This document shows positions 58,640 to 64,000 of a DNA stretch of 64,000 nt, piece after piece. Positions within the stretch are counted from its first letter, which is position 1. Every line of letters begins with the position of its first letter. Under the pieces are notes generated by a model that worked only from the letters and a program-made list of their open reading frames with translations, was not told where the DNA came from and ran no database searches. The stretch covers positions 1 through 64,000 of the forward strand of contig BGKB01000197.1 in assembly GCA_003116975.1 (NCBI GenBank), read 5' to 3'. This DNA comes from Aurantiochytrium sp. KH105 (Eukaryota; Sar; Bigyra; Thraustochytrida; Thraustochytriidae). The position numbers were made by a program, and so were the translations under genes.

Positions 58640-61474
58640 ATGACGACGGAAACGGAGAAGATCGAAGAGCTCACTGCCAAGCTCGTGACCAAGGCAGAGC
58701 AGGTCTACGAGCTGAGCAACAAGGTGGACACAGAGCGGAGATTACGCGAAGAAGCCGAGACTGAACTCGCTCGGACTAAAGAAATGCTATCTGCGCTTCA
58801 GACTGCAGCGAAGACAACGCCAGAAGATCGAGACGAAGACAACATTAATGTCGCGACTACAGAAACCGATCACAAAGTGCCTCAGGCAGCAGCAGAGTCA
58901 ACGCCATGGGACGATGCAGCAAGTTCAGAAACACGAGCTCTCGCTATAGCTGAGAGGAAAGTAAAGTACCTCGAACGCGAGCTACGCCAGGTACGAAAAG
59001 CGCTCGCGACAATGCACGAGGAAAAGAAGCTGAATCTGAGCCGTGCTGCACGTGGCGAAGACGAAGTGACGCTTAAAACGCAGGAGCTCAAACAAAGTAA
59101 CCTCAACTTGTTTTCGAGATTAGCGAGCGCGAAAAAAGCTACCAAGCTTGCGGAAGCCACGATTGAAAAACGCGACCGTCAAGTTTGCGTGCTCACCGAG
59201 CATGTCGAGAAGCTCATGACAGCGCTTCGGAACGAAGGTGAAGCGAAAAAAACTGCCATCACCAAGCAGGAAGAACTTGCGGCGGCGCTGAGCGCCTCCA
59301 AAGATCGCAACGCGCAGCTCACTGCAACAAACAAGAAGCTTTCTCGGCATGCCAGCTCGATTGACCAGCAAGACAAGATGATGGAAAAGCAACTTCAGGT
59401 TGTCGACGCAAAGTACCAAGCGCTGTACCGTACCCATCAAACAAATAAGGCCAATGCTGCAAAATCGGAGGCCAAATTTGCCAAGCAGATCGAACAGGTC
59501 TCCGGCTGGGTTTGGACCTCAAAGCAGAGACACGCCGACCTCGCAACGGCGCGAAACAACACCTTTCTGGGCGTTCTAAAGCTCTACGAGTCAATTTTTG
59601 GGAAGATGCGCACTGCGGTCGTGGACTTGCAAGAGACCGGATTGGACGATGACGGCGCACGCGCGTTGGCCAGAACGATTGAAGCTACCGTAGGCCGCAC
59701 GAATCAGCGTGATGAGGCAAATGACCGCATCCATGGCAAGCGCATCGACTCGTGGGAGGCCTCAGGAAAGAGTAGTCCACTTCCGTACTGGAGCGAGCAC
59801 CGTCCGCGTCGGTCTTGCGTTCTGAATCTCTCCTTTAACGAAATCACCGACAAGGGTCTCAAGCCTCTTATGGTGGCGCTTGCCAAGTGCCGTCACATTG
59901 CCGAGGTCGACATCCGGGGCAATAAGATTACGCGCAAATCGCTTCCGTACATAGTTCATGCCCTGGTCTACAACGTCACGCTGGAGGCAATCGATATGTC
60001 TGGTAATCGATTCACAAAGGTCGACCTTGCCGAGTACCTTGCTCGATACGGATCAAGCACACATGCACCAGCTGGAAGCGACGATGCTGCAGGGGGCGCG
60101 GAGACCAGCGCGTCTCTCGGAAATGGAAAAAACGAGCATGGAGAAGGCGCAGCGGGCACAAATAACGATGCTGGAAATGCCGACAGTGAGTGTGAACAGA
60201 GCGACGATGATTCGGATGGTATTTTCGAGGAGGACGACGACGACGACGCAGAGGAAGCAGAATTACGCTCGTATCCCGTTCTGTCGACAACAGATAAGGC
60301 TCATCACAGTATGTTCAGGTTTCACGACAGGAGGAGACCAAAGAGCGCGCCGCCGCGGCAGCAAGTCTCGTCCAAGGAGAGACAGCCAGACGCGTGGCTG
60401 CCACAACATGATTCTTACTCGCAGAATCCGCGGTCCAGCGTCGATGCCTTGCGCCGGGCTGATGTTATGCGAAGTATCAGCCGTGCGCGCTTGTATCCGC
60501 CAAAGCAATCGCCATATTCTGCTGCGGCGCGCATCTCGCTCGACTCAATATCAAGCAAAATGGCGCACGCGAACCGACGTCCGCGTCCAAGACCTGAGAC
60601 AGCGATGGTGAGTAGATTTGGAGGCCAAGAGCTCCCAATGGTGGCGTCGCCAACGAAGCGAAGCAACCTTACCAGCAGTGGGAAACTGAAATTTTCAAGC
60701 GGAAAAATTAAGCCGCGACTCGCTCGCTCGAAATTGACGCAGGATACTGGTCAACTTGAACGCCCTCGTACCGCTGCAGGTCGGCTTAAAACCTCTGGAA
60801 TCGGTGGGCTCCTCTCCCCGGTCCGAGGCACCGCGCAGGCAGGAAGGAGTCGGACGCCAAACGCTGCCGAAATGCGTTTGCGATCCTCGCCGTGGTCGCC
60901 CAAGAATACCTCAAATATCCAGTATGCGCCCGAAGACATGCAGGTAGCCTTCAAGTTTGCCCGTCGTGGCGACATTGGTGGTATCCTCAATCTGATGAAG
61001 CAACTTGAAAACTCGGTGAGCTTTCACGCGAATATGCGACAGCTTCGTACGGGCGAGACCGCAACAATGCACGCAGCCCGCGCCGATCAGTCTGACATGA
61101 TTCGTCTTTTGCTCGAAAAGGGCGCAAATATTAATGCCCTTTCCAATGAGGGCTGGGCCGCCTTGCACCATGCCGTGGATGCGAAGCAAGCAAGCACGGT
61201 CAAATTTCTCTTGCAGTATCGCGCCGACCCAAACATTGGCGCTGGAATAGGCATTGGCACGGCGCTACATCTTGCCGTGCGACTGAACCGTCTCGAGGCG
61301 GTTTGTGTGCTTCTCGACGCTACAGATATTGATTTGCAAGCCAAGGATGGCCGTGGGCGTACGCCTCTGGCATTGTCGATCCAGCGTAAGCATAATCAAG
61401 TCAAGCGACTCCTCACCGAAGCCATCGCGGCTCGGGAGAGCAAGGATGCCGAGAAATTGAGTGCAGAGCCTTAA
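58640..61474 (+). CDS. coiled-coil, LRR and ankyrin-repeat protein
   Basis: The ATG at 58640 (ACGCACGATGACG) starts a 944-residue protein. Residues about 1-290 are coiled coil (EELTAKLVTKAEQVYELSNK, KVKYLERELRQVRKALATMH). About 325-460 holds a few ribonuclease-inhibitor-like LRRs (DLQETGLDDDGARALARTIE, LNLSFNEITDKGLKPLMVAL, VDIRGNKITRKSLPYIVHAL, IDMSGNRFTKVDL). A central acidic and Ser/Arg-rich region follows. The last 170 residues form four ankyrin repeats (GETATMHAARADQSDMIRLL, NEGWAALHHAVDAKQASTVK, GTALHLAVRLNRLEAVCVLL, GRTPLALSIQRKHNQVKRLL). No enzyme domain and no membrane segment are present. The combination suggests a cytoplasmic scaffold; similar CC-LRR proteins are frequent in ciliated protists and ciliary function is possible but unproven. 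Confidence 0.85.
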   Translation: MTTETEKIEELTAKLVTKAEQVYELSNKVDTERRLREEAETELARTKEMLSALQTAAKTTPEDRDEDNINVATTETDHKVPQAAAESTPWDDAASSETRALAIAERKVKYLERELRQVRKALATMHEEKKLNLSRAARGEDEVTLKTQELKQSNLNLFSRLASAKKATKLAEATIEKRDRQVCVLTEHVEKLMTALRNEGEAKKTAITKQEELAAALSASKDRNAQLTATNKKLSRHASSIDQQDKMMEKQLQVVDAKYQALYRTHQTNKANAAKSEAKFAKQIEQVSGWVWTSKQRHADLATARNNTFLGVLKLYESIFGKMRTAVVDLQETGLDDDGARALARTIEATVGRTNQRDEANDRIHGKRIDSWEASGKSSPLPYWSEHRPRRSCVLNLSFNEITDKGLKPLMVALAKCRHIAEVDIRGNKITRKSLPYIVHALVYNVTLEAIDMSGNRFTKVDLAEYLARYGSSTHAPAGSDDAAGGAETSASLGNGKNEHGEGAAGTNNDAGNADSECEQSDDDSDGIFEEDDDDDAEEAELRSYPVLSTTDKAHHSMFRFHDRRRPKSAPPRQQVSSKERQPDAWLPQHDSYSQNPRSSVDALRRADVMRSISRARLYPPKQSPYSAAARISLDSISSKMAHANRRPRPRPETAMVSRFGGQELPMVASPTKRSNLTSSGKLKFSSGKIKPRLARSKLTQDTGQLERPRTAAGRLKTSGIGGLLSPVRGTAQAGRSRTPNAAEMRLRSSPWSPKNTSNIQYAPEDMQVAFKFARRGDIGGILNLMKQLENSVSFHANMRQLRTGETATMHAARADQSDMIRLLLEKGANINALSNEGWAALHHAVDAKQASTVKFLLQYRADPNIGAGIGIGTALHLAVRLNRLEAVCVLLDATDIDLQAKDGRGRTPLALSIQRKHNQVKRLLTEAIAARESKDAEKLSAEP

Positions 61475-61959
61475 AAAAAAAAGAATGGATGGAAGAATTA
61501 GAAGAAGAAAAAGAACAAGAAGGAGCGGATCGCTCGTCCAGAAGAGGGGATGGAGGGTCGATGACTGGCACATGAGGTTTTCCGCTTGGTCAAGCTTATT
61601 CTTTAGACGATGAGAAGACGACGCTTATATCTGTGAATCTTTTAGCAATTGATAGTAGTAGGCCGTCTGGATGAATGGATGAATATATGTGGATGGATGG
61701 ATGGATGGATGGATGGATGGATGGATGGATGGATGAATACCAGTGTGCTTCACGTCGTGAGAAACCACTTTTTTGGGCTACAAGCTTGAGTGGCAACACA
61801 GACTAGCTATGTTTGGAGCCAAGCACAAAACCAGTTCCAGAAGAGAAAGTGAACGAAGGTAACGAGATTTTTTTGGTCTTCTTTCCACGATGGGAGGCGG
61901 CGCACCGAGGCGGCCAGAGAGAAGAAAAAAGGTAAGTAGGTCCACGCCGACTTGCACGT
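61475..61959. other. 3' flanks of convergent genes with a (GGAT)n tract
   Basis: No gene is seen. An AAGAAGAA-rich segment lies at about 61480-61530 and a tetranucleotide tract at 61690-61734. Confidence 0.6.
61690..61734. repeat. (GGAT)11 microsatellite
   Basis: A pure GGAT/ATGG tract between the converging ends of the ankyrin-protein and lysyl-tRNA synthetase genes. Confidence 0.95.
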
Positions 61960-63744
61960 TTACTCCTCGACGGCCGGGGCAGCAGCCTCGGCGTCGTCCT
62001 TCTGAAGGCCTCCCTCGGGCTTCATGGCAGGGAAGAGAATGACTTCCTTGATGGTGTTCTTGTTGGTAAGGAACATGGCCAAGCGGTCGATACCGAGACC
62101 CCAACCGGCCGTAGGGGGCAGGCCAACCTCGAGAGCCTCAATAAAGCCTTCGTCGATGGGCTGAGCCTCGTCATCACCGGCAGCCTTGTCCTTCATCTGA
62201 CCTTCAAAGCGCTCGCGCTGGTCGACAGGGTCATTCAACTCGGTGTAAGCGTTGGCGAGCTCCTTGGTCGCGACAAAGAGCTCAAAGCGCTCGGTGAGGA
62301 AAGGGTCATCACGGTGCTTCTTGGCGAGCGGCGACATGACGAGCGGATGGTCCGTAAGGAAAGTGGGGTTGATGCACTTGGACTCAAGGAACTCACCGAC
62401 GAGTGTGTCGAACATGCGCGAAGAGGTGCGCGGCGAAGAGCACTCGAGCTCGTGCTTCTTGAGAAGGTCGTCGAGCATCTTGACGGCCTCGTCGCTGGCG
62501 AGATCGTTGGGGAATGTCACGCCGAGGGCCTCCTCAAGGCCGGACTTCATAGAGATACGCTTGAAGGGCGGCGTAAAGTCGATGGACATGGGTTCCTCAG
62601 CGCCGAGAGGCAGAAACTCGATCACATAGGAACCGCAGATGGCCTTGACCATGCCGGACAAAAGCTCCTGGGTCATGTCCATGAGGTCGTTGTAGTCGGC
62701 GTAGGCCTCGTACATCTCGCATGCGGTGAACTCCGGGTTGTGGGTGGGGTCGATGCCCTCGTTACGGAAGTTCTTGCCGATCTCGTAGACGCGGTCAAGG
62801 CCGCCAACAACGAGCTTCTTGAGGAAGAGTTCCGGGGCCACGCGCATCGTCAGGTTGGCGTTGAGCGAGTTATGGTGGGTGATGAAAGGCTTGGCCGTGG
62901 CGCCGCCAGCCTGCATGTCAAGAACAGGAGTCTCCACCTCGAGGCAGCCCCGCGCATCGAAGAAACGGCGAATGTACGAAATAATCTGCGCCCGCTTGCA
63001 AAAGACATCTCGGGTGGCCGGAGTGAGCAAGAGGTCCAGATGGCGCTTGCGGTAGCGCGTGTCCTGATTCGTGAACATCTCCTGACCCTTCTTCTCAACG
63101 GGGAGCATGTGCATGCACGGGGTAAGCAGAACAAGCTTGGACGGGAAAATGGAGAGCTCGCCCTTCTTGGACTTGCCGGGGAAACCAACAGCGCCAACGA
63201 TATCGCCGCGGCGCAGCGAGTTGTGCGCCGCAAAGAAGGCATCCTCGCCGTCCTTGTAGTGCTGAAGCTGCGACATGATCTGCACGCGGTTGCCCTCGCC
63301 CTGGATGGTGTAAAAGACCATCTTGGAGCCCTGCGCGCGCTTGCCGATGATGCGGCCGGCGATGGAGACCTCGCTGGAGTCATCCTGCTTGCCATCCTCG
63401 AGACCCGAGAACTTTTCGATGAAGTCGCCGAGACGCATGCTAACCTGGAACTTGTGCGGGTACAGCTTGGTGCCGCTCTCGGCGAGCTCCGCCAGGGCGC
63501 GCTGCCTGTTTTCCTTGTACTTGCTGGGATCCACGATCTCCTCTTCGGCCTGAAGACCGCCCTTCTTGGCCCCGCCAGCTTCGGCGGCCTTGGCGGCCTT
63601 GGCGGCGGCCTTCTCGGCCTTGGCCTTGGCGGCTGCCTCCGCCTTGAGCCTCTTCTTCATCGCATTCTTGCTCTCCTTCTGCTCGCCCCCCTCGGGCGCC
63701 GCGGGGGCTGCCGCCGCCGCCGCCGCCGCTTGTTCCTCAGACAT
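61960..63744 (-). CDS. KARS1: lysyl-tRNA synthetase, class II, cytosolic type
   Basis: The ATG at 63744 starts a 594-residue protein, the normal length for eukaryotic LysRS. The N-terminal 65 residues are Ala/Lys-rich ([20 protein letters not shown]), the eukaryote-specific tRNA-binding extension. An OB-fold anticodon-binding domain follows ([40 protein letters not shown]). The class II catalytic core has motif 2 ([18 protein letters not shown]) and motif 3 ([15 protein letters not shown]) intact. It attaches lysine to tRNA(Lys) in the cytoplasm. No organellar presequence is visible, so a second gene or alternative start would be needed for mitochondria. Confidence 0.97.
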   Translation of the reverse strand: MSEEQAAAAAAAAPAAPEGGEQKESKNAMKKRLKAEAAAKAKAEKAAAKAAKAAEAGGAKKGGLQAEEEIVDPSKYKENRQRALAELAESGTKLYPHKFQVSMRLGDFIEKFSGLEDGKQDDSSEVSIAGRIIGKRAQGSKMVFYTIQGEGNRVQIMSQLQHYKDGEDAFFAAHNSLRRGDIVGAVGFPGKSKKGELSIFPSKLVLLTPCMHMLPVEKKGQEMFTNQDTRYRKRHLDLLLTPATRDVFCKRAQIISYIRRFFDARGCLEVETPVLDMQAGGATAKPFITHHNSLNANLTMRVAPELFLKKLVVGGLDRVYEIGKNFRNEGIDPTHNPEFTACEMYEAYADYNDLMDMTQELLSGMVKAICGSYVIEFLPLGAEEPMSIDFTPPFKRISMKSGLEEALGVTFPNDLASDEAVKMLDDLLKKHELECSSPRTSSRMFDTLVGEFLESKCINPTFLTDHPLVMSPLAKKHRDDPFLTERFELFVATKELANAYTELNDPVDQRERFEGQMKDKAAGDDEAQPIDEGFIEALEVGLPPTAGWGLGIDRLAMFLTNKNTIKEVILFPAMKPEGGLQKDDAEAAAPAVEE

Positions 63745-64000
63745 GGCGCCGCGCGCTGCTGCCGCTGCTGCCGCTGCCGCTGCTGCCGCCGCCGCTGCTG
63801 CTGCTCTTGCTGCCGCGCTGCTGCCGCTCTGCTGCCGCTCTGCGTGCCTCTGCGCGCGCCCGCGGTGCGGTGCTCGTCGTCGTCGCGCGAACGATCCTCG
63901 CCAACAATGCTCTTCTGCTCCCGTTGCGCGCTTTCCTGCTTGCTGCCTGCTTGCTGCCTGCTTGCTGGCTTGGAGCGATCAGGGCCATCACATTTGGGGG
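63745..64000. promoter_or_regulatory. upstream region of the lysyl-tRNA synthetase gene
   Basis: The stretch has imperfect (GCC/GCT)n trinucleotides at about 63756-63810 and (TTGCTGCC)n near 63938-63965. On the minus strand it is open as an Ala/Ser-rich frame upstream of the start, but composition suggests 5' untranslated or promoter sequence. Confidence 0.45.

Overview
This is a nuclear genome fragment of a protist, most likely a stramenopile of the thraustochytrid (labyrinthulomycete) kind. The support is long, nearly intronless ORFs, GC-rich coding sequence, GTAAGT/GTACGT-type introns, abundant tri-, tetra- and pentanucleotide microsatellites, short distances between gene ends, and secreted proteins with R-x-L processing-like motifs. 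The lineage is an inference; there is no rRNA or organelle marker to fix it. All genes have ordinary nuclear eukaryotic architecture and there are no operons.

Layout. 0.8-6.4 kb: an immune-receptor-like gene built of 12 leucine-rich repeats (one repeat per exon), a ROC-COR GTPase module and a C-terminal TIR domain. 7.2-9.6 kb (minus): two tandem paralogues of an unknown secreted, probably GPI-anchored cysteine-rich family. 10.8-11.3 kb: a perfectly phased 48-bp minisatellite. 11.7-14.5 kb (minus): a membrane-anchored double family III CoA-transferase whose second half has lost the catalytic Asp. 14.9-16.0 kb (minus): a two-exon PSMG1/PAC1-like proteasome assembly chaperone. 16.9-20.1 kb: the RRM protein NOP4/RBM28. 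20.3-20.9 kb (minus): a two-exon PIN1. 21.4-22.5 kb (minus): an EF-hand protein. 23.5-24.6 kb: an iron-dependent alcohol dehydrogenase. 24.8-28.1 kb (minus): a RecQ helicase with a repeated short motif in its acidic tail. 28.6-29.0 kb: a small two-helix membrane protein.

29.0-34.6 kb is a gene-poor stretch crowded with microsatellites of many motifs. It is followed by a protein with two copies of an unrecognised Cys/His zinc-binding module (34.6-36.8 kb), the ribosome quality-control E3 ligase Listerin (37.1-42.3 kb, minus; a long GAGAT pentanucleotide tract lies just upstream of it), the cohesin loader SCC2/NIPBL with a PHD finger (44.4-50.4 kb), a Ser/Arg-rich coiled-coil protein (50.6-52.4 kb, minus), a large protein joining a BPI/TULIP-like lipid-binding ectodomain to two PqiA-like membrane modules (53.2-57.8 kb), a coiled-coil/LRR/ankyrin protein (58.6-61.5 kb) and lysyl-tRNA synthetase (62.0-63.7 kb, minus).

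Most genes are housekeeping (ribosome biogenesis, proteasome assembly, translation quality control, cohesin loading, tRNA charging) and show no functional clustering. The unusual content is the LRR-ROC-COR-TIR gene with its amplified exon/intron units, the TULIP-PqiA fusion (a candidate one-polypeptide lipid transporter), the half-dead double CoA-transferase, the twin zinc module, and the RecQ tail repeats.
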